Source: an uncultured Poribacteria bacterium (GTDB lineage Bacteria; Poribacteria; WGA-4E; PCPOR2b). From it: a stretch of 64,000 nucleotides of DNA. The translations under genes were made by a program, and so were the position numbers. The notes under the pieces are model-generated. The model was not told where the DNA came from, did not search any database, and was given only the letters and a program-made list of their open reading frames with translations. The first letter of the stretch is position 1, and every line of letters begins with the position of its first letter. Positions 8,979-15,709 of the stretch are shown here, one piece after another. Where the stretch lies: NCBI GenBank assembly GCA_958296125.1, contig OY282444.1, positions 3,443,623 to 3,507,622 of the forward strand. Direction: 5' to 3'.

Positions 8979-9013
8979 TGTTTGGGCTTTAGACCTAAAG
9001 GATTTTAGGTAAG
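8979..9013 (+). repeat. Right-end-like remnant with CCTAAA/TTTAGG hairpin
   Basis: TGTTTGGGCTTTAGACC is followed by a CCTAAA-GGAT-TTTAGG hairpin. The first 29 nt match 57787-57815 with two mismatches. The GGGCTTTAGA core resembles the right ends of elements A and B, so this is probably an orphan transposon end. Confidence 0.45.
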
Positions 9014-9104
9014 CCAACCGCTAGCTTCCAATCAGCTAGGGTGGTTGGGAGACCTGCACCATCTTGGGCAACTCCGTAAAGCATTTGGCGTTTTATTGGC
9101 AGCT

Positions 9105-9119
9105 GTTCAAAATCTGAAC
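9105..9119 (+). promoter_or_regulatory. Inverted repeat, candidate enhancer-binding-protein site (copy 1)
   Basis: GTTCAAAATCTGAAC: perfect 5-bp arms around a 5-bp centre, about 200 bp upstream of the sigma-54 promoter at 9308. The identical 15-mer occurs at 24371-24385 upstream of the second sigma-54 promoter. In both cases a TTTGCACAATA stretch follows shortly after. An additional inverted repeat GTTACCA...TGGTAAC occupies 9177-9201 here only. Confidence 0.5.
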
Positions 9120-9307
9120 GCTGCTGTTAGACATTTGCACAATATTCGGTATTTTATACTAAATCCGATCACTATTGTTACCAAGATTGCTGCGTGGTAA
9201 CCAGCGACGCTGTTCCTTCCCGGGTCCTGTAACCACAGTGCCCCAGAATTTATATCAATAAAGGGTACCTCCTAACTACTTTTGAGATTTCAGCGATATT
9301 TTTTATA

Positions 9308-9324
9308 TTGGCACAAAGATTGCG
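9308..9324 (+). promoter_or_regulatory. Sigma-54 (-24/-12) promoter of the first DUF4159/PD40 cassette
   Basis: TTGGCACAAAGATTGCG has GG at 9310-9311 and GC at 9322-9323, separated by the invariant 10 nt, and fits the TGGCAC-N5-TTGC consensus of RpoN promoters. The expected start of transcription is about 9335, giving a leader of about 140 nt before the ATG at 9478. The gap 8833-9477 holds this promoter, its upstream inverted repeats and three dispersed repeats. Confidence 0.7.
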
Positions 9325-9477
9325 CAACACGCAGTCACATTTACCTCAAAAACCTGCAACCGAGTCAGTTTTGAGGATCGTGGTTCCTCTGAGCATTTCG
9401 TTAAGGCAGAAAAGGCGACTCCTTTCCTGCTTTGTACGGAACTACAAGCCAATGATTCGCTTAAGGAGGTTACCCCC

Positions 9478-11097
9478 ATGAAATCTCATCACAAGTACCG
9501 CTTCTGGCTCATCTCTTTGGTGGTACATCTATGCCTCGCGATTGTCTGCAGCGTCATCATTATCAATCAAACCACTCCGCGCGCTGTTGACACCTTAGAC
9601 GTGAGCATTTTCAAAGTTAAACCGCTCCCGCCTGTGAAGAAAATACCACATATCCAAGCACCTACTGTCGCGCCGGCACCTACGCCTAATTTCCAAATCA
9701 CGCCACAGTCAGCGTCGACACAGCCCCGGGCTCTGACAACCCATCCGGTGAAATCTACCTCCGTATCTGTGACGAAAGCTATGGCAGTGGATGCCCCAGT
9801 TACTCAGTCTCCGAGGCGATCTGCACGCACCAAAATTTCTGTCCAAGGGGTTTCTCAATCCTCTCGTATCAATCACCTTCCTACCCAACCACTTGCCACC
9901 GCTGTCGATCTCCCCCCTCAGCCAGATACTCCGTTAACCGCAGGACTGAGCGGGGACAGTTCGCTTCCTAACGGTATTGACGAAGGAGGGAGTAGCGGGG
10001 TTGGACGGGGTGCCTTCAGTTCGGGAAGTGGTGTGGATCAGAGGCGAGTCCGAGGCCGTGCTAGTCTGACTTCACTAGTCGCCGCCGAAGGAACGGCAAA
10101 CATTGATGACACCCTTTCTGATGTCACCGAAAAGGTAACGCTGGGGGGTGGGGTGCCTGAACTCCCGCCTAGAACTCCCGGTGCTATCGTTGTGGGGCGC
10201 GGACGGGATATTATAGGACGATTAAACCTTGTCCGCTTTGAAGATCCCCTTCATCCCAATGCGGATATATGCGGTAATGGTATCGGAAATATCCGATTTG
10301 GGGCAGGTCTGTCCTATCTCGTGCAATCACTGAATCAAAAAACTCAGATCAAAACACAACTTGTCGATGCTGTCCAAATGAAGGATGCTGCATTCTTTCA
10401 GGCACCGATTCTTTTTATGGAACCGATACCCGGCGGCTCAAGGGTGAGTCCAGAACATCTGAGGAAAGTATACTATTCTCACAGCAATCCAATTTGGAAT
10501 ACTGTGCGTCCGGATGGATTAAATAAGTACACTGACGTTGAACTCCAAAGACTGCGAGAGTATGTGATCAATCGTGGCGGATTCATCTATATCTTAACGC
10601 ATGGGAATACGGATAGCGTAATGAAAGGCACCAAAAAGCTGCTTCGGAGTATCCTGCCGGAGCATCAACTCGGCCTTATTCCCAATAATCACCCGATTTA
10701 CAACACCTATTACCCGCTAAATGGTCCCTTGCGTTTTCCGTTACGCAAGATTGTGTCTGCAGGCGGACATGGCATCCCCCTTCACTTCGGTCCCTATTCC
10801 GAATTGCAAGGTATCACTATCGATGGACGGCTCGCTGTCTTAGTGGATACCGAACAGATGATGCATGTGATCGATGGCGGGGTTCAAAAACCCTTTTACG
10901 GCAAGTTCCGAAATCAGAATCAGGTTCTAGAAGAATACGCGCCTCACGCAGCACGGCAACTGATCAACATTGTCATCTATGCCATCACACATGGGAATAT
11001 TTCGGATTACAGCAACTACATTCCCGAAACAGTTTTGAAAAATTCTGGTGGCGGCAGCTTGCGGAAAAAAGCACCAAATGTCATACAGAAATTGTAA
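9478..11097 (+). CDS. TonB-like anchored DUF4159 protein, copy 1
   Basis: The protein has 539 residues with a perfect ribosome site (AAGGAGG) and ATG. One N-terminal membrane helix (about residues 9-29, YRFWLISLVVHLCLAIVC) leaves the rest outside the inner membrane. A Pro/Ser/Thr-rich stretch (about 45-160) and a Gly-rich stretch (about 160-235) resemble the linker of TonB-like proteins. The C-terminal ~275 residues match DUF4159, recognised by YTDVELQRLREYVINRGGF, a LPEHQL..IPNNHPIYNTYY block and GITIDGRLAVLVDTEQ. DUF4159 has no established function and resembles a class-I glutamine-amidotransferase fold. Cys265 (ADICGNG) is the position read as TGA in copy 2. It is first gene of a sigma-54-driven two-gene operon. 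Confidence 0.8.
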   Translation: MKSHHKYRFWLISLVVHLCLAIVCSVIIINQTTPRAVDTLDVSIFKVKPLPPVKKIPHIQAPTVAPAPTPNFQITPQSASTQPRALTTHPVKSTSVSVTKAMAVDAPVTQSPRRSARTKISVQGVSQSSRINHLPTQPLATAVDLPPQPDTPLTAGLSGDSSLPNGIDEGGSSGVGRGAFSSGSGVDQRRVRGRASLTSLVAAEGTANIDDTLSDVTEKVTLGGGVPELPPRTPGAIVVGRGRDIIGRLNLVRFEDPLHPNADICGNGIGNIRFGAGLSYLVQSLNQKTQIKTQLVDAVQMKDAAFFQAPILFMEPIPGGSRVSPEHLRKVYYSHSNPIWNTVRPDGLNKYTDVELQRLREYVINRGGFIYILTHGNTDSVMKGTKKLLRSILPEHQLGLIPNNHPIYNTYYPLNGPLRFPLRKIVSAGGHGIPLHFGPYSELQGITIDGRLAVLVDTEQMMHVIDGGVQKPFYGKFRNQNQVLEEYAPHAARQLINIVIYAITHGNISDYSNYIPETVLKNSGGGSLRKKAPNVIQKL

Positions 11098-11212
11098 ATT
11101 GCTGGTTAAACATCAAACAAGGGTGGGGAAAGATTGAAGGAATCGTAAACTGATTCTTTTGCTTCATGAAATGTCTTCCCTCGCCATCTCATGAAGGTTT
11201 AACACCTCACAT

Positions 11213-11232
11213 TTTGCCAGTGGGCAAATTTT
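11213..11232 (+). promoter_or_regulatory. Attenuator-like hairpin between cassette genes
   Basis: TTTGCC-AGTG-GGCAAA followed by TTTT. The stem is short. A related hairpin with G-U pairs occurs before the second lipoprotein copy (about 15550-15570). An additional 8-bp inverted repeat CTTCATGA/TCATGAAG (11162-11169/11189-11196) precedes it in copy 1 only. Confidence 0.3.
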
Positions 11233-11248
11233 GAAAGGAGAAAGTGGC

Positions 11249-11260
11249 ATGTTTATCTAG
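11249..11260 (+). other. Minimal leader ORF (MFI-stop) with strong ribosome site
   Basis: AAAGGAG is followed 6-7 nt later by ATG TTT ATC TAG, 43 nt upstream of the lipoprotein ATG and out of frame with it. The lipoprotein ATG has no Shine-Dalgarno of its own. The second cassette keeps the same ribosome site and the same 43-nt spacing, but its leader runs 40 codons. This suggests translational coupling or reinitiation. Confidence 0.35.
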
Positions 11261-11291
11261 CACTGTCGGATAAACGCACCCACGAATTCTT

Positions 11292-12965
11292 ATGGCTACC
11301 CCAATTCGTTACTCCTACCTTGGTCTTTTTGCTTGGGCACTGTTTGTACTTTTTATCGGTTGTGGTGATGATGAAGATAACGCTTTCGTTCCGGAGATTG
11401 TGGTAACACCGGAAGGAATTATCAAAGGAACCATTACAGATTTGGTTACACAGCAGGGTGTCATAGATACCCGCGTTGTATTGGTCACAGAGAAGAAAGT
11501 CCCAGGCGGCGATATCGAGCAGGAAGATGTCGCCTCAACAACCACCGATGCCAGCGGAAACTTCATATTTGAAGAACTCAAAACTGGCGAATATGTCCTG
11601 AAAATCACTGCCCGCGGTTATCTGGGTCAACAAGCACCGGTAGAAGTCACCCGCAAAGCACCTGCAACCGTCAATTTTCGTCTTGAACCCGGTGTCAGGT
11701 TTAGAGGCACGGTGATTTCTGATGACAGCAACACCGTCGGGAATGTTCTCATCTCTTTGGGTGAACGTGCCGCAGTTACGAACTCCTGGGGACAATATGA
11801 AATTGCACCAGTTTCCAAGGGGCGATACGATTTGACTGCGGAAAAGCCGGGCTATCACACGACACGCATACCGGGTATAACTGTCGGCGATAGCGATGTC
11901 TCGCGAAAGATCTCTATTGAACGCAAGGTGAGGGGGCAAATTGTCTTCGCACGTGGAGATGTTGCTGGCAAGGATTTTTTTGGGATTTCAGTGATTAACG
12001 CAGATCGCACAGGTGAAAAGCCACTGACACATCTGTCCGACGCACAGCCTACTTGGTCACCTAATGGCAGGGAAATTATCTTCAGTCGTTCAGAAAATAG
12101 TGGCCTACCGCAAATCTATATTATGGATAGTCGTGGGAGTAACATAAGACCTATCAGCGGAGACCATTTCAATGATCGGCACCCGGCTTGGTCCCCTGAT
12201 GGTCGGCGCATCGCCTTTGTTCACGCGCGAACCTTGGGGCAGCCAGCGATTTATACCATGAATGCGAACGGAGGGAATCGCGTTAGACTGTCCGACTGCC
12301 ACGTAGACTCTAGGCCCACATGGTCGCCTGATGGGACTCAGATTGCCTATACCCATGCGCTCCAGCAGGGAGGGAACCGGAATCTTTTTGTGGTGGACAT
12401 TGATAGATTTCTCGCCGCCAAAGAGGCACCCCCAACGAAAGCAGTACTGGAACCGGAGCCAGAACCAGAACCGGAGATACCACAAAAGCCAGAACCGGAA
12501 CCGGAGCCAGAACTAAAACCCGAACCAGAGCCAGACCCGCATCAAACGCCAGATAAGGAGAAAAAGGAGGATGATCAACTCAAGGCACCGAGTGCCGATT
12601 CACCGGCATTAACAGATGGCATTCAACGTTTGACAAATAGTTCAAACCACGATATCCACCCGGATTGGAGTCCGGATGGATCGAAATTGATCTTTACCAA
12701 GGAAAGTTCTCCATCCATTGCTGCATTCAGTGCTGCGGTGTATATTCTGGATCTGTTTTCGCTGCGTCAAATCCGCTTGACCAAGGAGGAAGGTTATAAC
12801 GGCTATCCGTGTTGGTCTCCTGACGGAACGAAGATTGTTTTCAGCAGCAATCGCAACGGCAGCTTCGGTATCTGGGTTATGGATGCGGACGGCAGCAATG
12901 CAGCCCTCATTTTCGATGAGTTGAGCCAGGATGATATTCTCAGCCAGCACGCGTGGCGCGAGTAA
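11292..12965 (+). CDS. Lipoprotein with CarboxypepD_reg-like and PD40 (TolB-like) repeats, copy 1
   Basis: The protein has 557 residues. The signal peptide ends in a lipobox (LFIGC), so it is probably a surface or periplasmic lipoprotein. Two carboxypeptidase-regulatory-like beta-sandwich domains follow (about residues 43-115 and 133-200; TTTDASGNFIFEELKTGEY, YEIAPVSKGRYDLTAEKPGY). Then come WSPDG-type PD40 propeller blades (about 255-370), an acidic Pro-Glu repeat linker (about 388-430) and two or three more PD40 blades to the end. PD40 propellers of the TolB kind bind partner proteins, and the neighbouring DUF4159 protein is the obvious candidate partner. The start codon lacks a ribosome site (see the leader at 11249). 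Confidence 0.8.
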   Translation: MATPIRYSYLGLFAWALFVLFIGCGDDEDNAFVPEIVVTPEGIIKGTITDLVTQQGVIDTRVVLVTEKKVPGGDIEQEDVASTTTDASGNFIFEELKTGEYVLKITARGYLGQQAPVEVTRKAPATVNFRLEPGVRFRGTVISDDSNTVGNVLISLGERAAVTNSWGQYEIAPVSKGRYDLTAEKPGYHTTRIPGITVGDSDVSRKISIERKVRGQIVFARGDVAGKDFFGISVINADRTGEKPLTHLSDAQPTWSPNGREIIFSRSENSGLPQIYIMDSRGSNIRPISGDHFNDRHPAWSPDGRRIAFVHARTLGQPAIYTMNANGGNRVRLSDCHVDSRPTWSPDGTQIAYTHALQQGGNRNLFVVDIDRFLAAKEAPPTKAVLEPEPEPEPEIPQKPEPEPEPELKPEPEPDPHQTPDKEKKEDDQLKAPSADSPALTDGIQRLTNSSNHDIHPDWSPDGSKLIFTKESSPSIAAFSAAVYILDLFSLRQIRLTKEEGYNGYPCWSPDGTKIVFSSNRNGSFGIWVMDADGSNAALIFDELSQDDILSQHAWRE

Positions 12966-13071
12966 AACGCAGTAGCCTATATCTCAAAAAAATAATAATT
13001 AGGATGAATCGGGTAACTACAGCAGAGACTCCCTACGGAAATGCGTAAGTTCTAATTAGATTTCAAACCCA

Positions 13072-13104
13072 AGCACCGCTGTTTAGCGGTGCTTTTTGGG
13101 TTTT
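13072..13104 (+). terminator. Rho-independent terminator after cassette 1
   Basis: A perfect 9-bp stem AGCACCGCT-GTTT-AGCGGTGCT (13072-13093) is followed by a T-rich tract, 107 nt after the lipoprotein stop. It closes the first DUF4159/PD40 operon and insulates the second copy. Confidence 0.85.
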
Positions 13105-13212
13105 ATGGCAATCCAATCGACAGACTCATACTATCTGAAAGATCATTCACCTGTGTCGCGCTACAGTGTCTGGTACATCAAGCCAAGATTATAACGTAAT
13201 CTTCCAGCCTCC

Positions 13213-13259
13213 GATGTAGGCCCCCCCCTCCCCCCGCTTGCGGGGGGATTAAAGGGGGT
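13213..13259. repeat. G/C-run hairpin repeat, copy 1
   Basis: GATGTAGG, then a C-run, CCCCCCG-CTTG-CGGGGGG, ATTAAA and GGGGG. The inverted complement of the same arrangement lies at 54372-54417, including the GATGTAGGCCCC arm, so this is a dispersed hairpin element and not simple low complexity. Confidence 0.5.
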
Positions 13260-13474
13260 ACCACCTGCGAGGGGATTAGAGGAAGGTCATTCTACCCGCC
13301 AAAATGCCCTAATGCTTCCTGTTAAAAGGTTGTATTTCTAACAAGAATGTGCTATAATTCCGTTCAAACAAAAGTGGGTGAATGGCGGCTGACCAAGCAA
13401 TGGGTGGCATTATTTGCTTTGACTGCTCCCAAGCATAAATGCTTGGGATTCCTATGATAGACTGACCAGTAGCA

Positions 13475-13496
13475 GTCCGTGCCGAGACCAGGGTTG
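13475..13496 (-). repeat. 18-bp dispersed repeat (inverted copy, 22-nt arm)
   Basis: GTCCGTGCCGAGACCAGG followed by GTTG. It pairs with 13533-13554 to form a long potential hairpin. Confidence 0.55.
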
Positions 13497-13532
13497 CCCT
13501 GTGCTATCTGCTTGCTTCAACGATTCGAGCCT

Positions 13533-13554
13533 CAACCCTGGTCTCGGAACGGAC
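13533..13554 (+). repeat. 18-bp dispersed repeat (direct copy, 22-nt arm)
   Basis: CAAC followed by CCTGGTCTCGGAACGGAC, with one mismatch to the consensus. It is the second arm of the hairpin with 13475-13496. Confidence 0.55.
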
Positions 13555-13580
13555 TACTGAGGGCTTACCGAATCTCCACA

Positions 13581-13598
13581 CCTGGTCTCGGCACGGAC
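13581..13598 (+). repeat. 18-bp dispersed repeat, exact consensus copy
   Basis: CCTGGTCTCGGCACGGAC, the third copy inside element B. Confidence 0.6.
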
Positions 13599-13813
13599 AG
13601 CGTTTAACGTCTCCGAGTGCCCCTCGGCGACGATAACTCAACCCGTTCACTTCGTTGTTTCTACTACACGCTTCAGGAGAGTATGATATAATCGTATCAC
13701 ATTTTTTTACTATGGATGTAATAAAAAACTACGCTGTTTGACCCAATGTTAAAACATTGGGCTTGTGAGAATTACTGTCAAAAGCCAATGATTCGCTTAA
13801 GGAGGTTATCCCC

Positions 13814-14614
13814 ATGAAATCTCATCACAAGTACCGCTTCTGGTTCATCTCGCTAGTGATACATCTATGCCTCGTGATTGTCTGCAGCGTCATCATTATC
13901 AACCAAACCACTCCGCGCGATGTTGATGCCTTAGACGTGAGCATTTTCAAAGTTAAACCGGTGCCGCTTGTGAAGAAAACACCACAGGTCCAAGCACCTA
14001 CTGTCGCGCCGGCACCTACGCCTAATTTCCAAATCACGCCACAGTCAGCGTCGACACAGCCCCGGGCTCTGACAACCCATCCGGTAAGATCTACCTCCGT
14101 ATCTGTGCCGAAAGCCGTAGCAGTAGATGCCCCGGTTTCTCAGCCTCCGACACAATCTACGCATACCGAAATTTCTGTTCAAGGGGTATCTCAATCCTCG
14201 CGTGCCAATAACCAGCCTGCCCAATCGCTCGCCACTGCTGTCAATCTCCCTCTCCAGTCAGATGCCCCGTTAGCTGCAGGATTGAGCGGAAACAATTCAC
14301 TTTCTGGCTCCGGCAGTATTGGCGAAGGAAGTGGTAGCGGTGTTGGGCGTGGAGCCTTCAGTTCAGGAGGCGGTGTGGGTCAGTCACGGACAAAGGGCCG
14401 TGTTGGGTTGACTTCACTAGTCACCACCGAAGGGAGTGCCAATATTGATGACACCCTTTCCGATGTCACCGAAAAAGTAACATTGGGGGGTGAGGTGCCT
14501 GAACTCCCCCCTGGAAGTCCCGGGGCTATCGTTGTGGGCCGCGGACGAGATATCATGGGACGATTAAACCTTGCCCGTTTTGAAGACCCCCTTCACCCAA
14601 GCGCAGATATATGA
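13814..14614 (+). CDS. TonB-like anchored DUF4159 protein copy 2, N-terminal part up to in-frame TGA
   Basis: This shares the first copy's ribosome site, start and membrane helix (YRFWFISLVIHLCLVIVC), Pro/Ser-rich linker and Gly-rich linker. After 266 residues the frame meets TGA at 14612-14614, exactly where copy 1 has TGC for Cys265 (ADIC in copy 1, ADI-stop in copy 2). If translation ends here the product is a membrane anchor plus linker with no DUF4159 domain. If the TGA is read through, the frame continues to 15433 and the total length is 539 codons, equal to copy 1. The upstream 45 bp are near-identical to copy 1, but the sigma-54 region is missing. Confidence 0.65.
   Translation: MKSHHKYRFWFISLVIHLCLVIVCSVIIINQTTPRDVDALDVSIFKVKPVPLVKKTPQVQAPTVAPAPTPNFQITPQSASTQPRALTTHPVRSTSVSVPKAVAVDAPVSQPPTQSTHTEISVQGVSQSSRANNQPAQSLATAVNLPLQSDAPLAAGLSGNNSLSGSGSIGEGSGSGVGRGAFSSGGGVGQSRTKGRVGLTSLVTTEGSANIDDTLSDVTEKVTLGGEVPELPPGSPGAIVVGRGRDIMGRLNLARFEDPLHPSADI
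14612..14614 (+). other. In-frame TGA at a cysteine position
   Basis: One base change (TGC to TGA) relative to copy 1. Downstream, the frame is open for 273 codons and aligned with copy 1 without frameshift. A short hairpin TCGGA-AATT-TCCGA follows about 15 nt later. The Cys-containing copy has an equivalent hairpin, so it is not specific evidence for a selenocysteine insertion element. Confidence 0.7.
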
Positions 14615-15433
14615 GGCAGTGGTGTCGGAAATTTCCGATTTGGGGCAGGTCTGTCCTATCTTGTGCAATCACTGAATCAAAAAACTCAGATCAAAACGCA
14701 GCTTGTCGAAGCTGTCCAAATGAAGGATGCAGCGTTTTTTCAGACACCGATTCTTTTTATGGAACCGATATCCGGGGGCTCAAAGATAAGGCCAGAACAC
14801 CGCCAGAGAGTGTTCAACTCCCACAGTAATCCACTCTGGGATACTAGGCGTCCGGGTGGATTAAGTAAGTACACTGATGCTGAAGTCCAAAGGCTGCGAG
14901 AGTATGTGATTAATCGTGGCGGATTCGTTTATATAGCAACGCATGGGAATGCGGATAACGCAATGAAAGGCACGAGAAAGGTGCTGCGGGCCCTCCTGCC
15001 AGAACATCAACTCGGCTTTATTTCCAATGATCACCCAATTTACAACACCTATTACCCACTAAATGGTCCCTTGCGCTTTCCGTTGCGTAAGGTCGGGGCT
15101 TTTGGACATGCCATCCCTCTCCACTTTGGGCCTTATTCCGAACTGCAAGGTATCACTATCGATGGACGGCTTGCCGTTTTAGTCGATACCGAACAGATGA
15201 TACATGTAATTGATGGCAAAGTTCAGAAACCCTTCTACGGCAAATTTCAAAATCAGAATCAGATTCTAGAGGAGTTTGCCCCCCACGCAGCGCGGCACCT
15301 GATCAACGTTGTCATTTATGCTATCACACATGGGAATATTTCGGATTATAGCAACTACGTTCCCGAAACAGTTAAAAACTCGGGTGACGGTAATTATCGG
15401 AAGAAAGCACCAACTGTCACACAGAAATTGTAG
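14615..15433 (+). CDS. DUF4159 domain of copy 2, downstream of the in-frame TGA
   Basis: This frame encodes the complete DUF4159 domain, closely similar to copy 1 (YTDAEVQRLREYVINRGGF, ISNDHPIYNTYY, GITIDGRLAVLVDTEQ). Differences from copy 1 are mostly conservative and no second lesion is present. The first possible independent start is a GTG at 14663, without a good ribosome site, so separate translation is doubtful. The region is either the tail of a read-through protein or a recent pseudogene half. Confidence 0.55.
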   Translation, partial: GSGVGNFRFGAGLSYLVQSLNQKTQIKTQLVEAVQMKDAAFFQTPILFMEPISGGSKIRPEHRQRVFNSHSNPLWDTRRPGGLSKYTDAEVQRLREYVINRGGFVYIATHGNADNAMKGTRKVLRALLPEHQLGFISNDHPIYNTYYPLNGPLRFPLRKVGAFGHAIPLHFGPYSELQGITIDGRLAVLVDTEQMIHVIDGKVQKPFYGKFQNQNQILEEFAPHAARHLINVVIYAITHGNISDYSNYVPETVKNSGDGNYRKKAPTVTQKL

Positions 15434-15586
15434 ATTTCTGTTCAAACATCAGCCAAGAGTGGGAGGAAGATTGAAAGAATCGAACGCTTGATTGCCTTGT
15501 TTCTTGAACTACCTTCCACTACTGTCTCATTAAGGTTTAACACATCACATTTTGTCAGCAGGCGAATTTTGAAAGGAGGAAGTGGT

Positions 15587-15709
15587 ATGTTCATCAGGCC
15601 CCGCCGGATAAACGTACCCACAAATTCTTATGGCGAACTTAATCTGTTACTCCTGTCTCGGTTTTTTTGCTCTGGCTCTGTTCACATTTTTTGTCGGTTG
15701 TGGTGGTGA
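15587..15709 (+). other. Leader ORF overlapping the start of lipoprotein copy 2
   Basis: AAAGGAGG precedes ATG at 15587. The frame encodes 40 residues (MFIRPRRINVPTNSYG...) and ends at 15709, overlapping the first 80 nt of the lipoprotein gene in another frame. The distance from leader ATG to gene ATG (43 nt) is the same as in cassette 1, where the leader stops after three codons. Confidence 0.35.

Larger units (their letters stand above)
13418..13770. mobile_element. Non-autonomous IS200/IS605-like hairpin element (element B)
   Basis: The left end is TTTGACTGCT, hairpin CCCAAGCA-TAAA-TGCTTGGG (13428-13447), then ATTCC. The right end is TTTGA, hairpin CCCAATGTT/AACATTGGG (13742-13761), then CTTGTGAGA. 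The layout equals element A. Inside are three copies of the 18-bp repeat, two of them inverted to each other with 22-nt arms. No transposase gene is present. It occupies the place where the sigma-54 promoter region sits before cassette 1. Confidence 0.5.

Noticed and set aside
14612-14614. Alternative genetic code with UGA as an amino acid
   Set aside because: Many genes in the window end with TGA at the expected place (for example argF at 48071-48073 and the ATPase at 3091), so UGA is an ordinary stop here.
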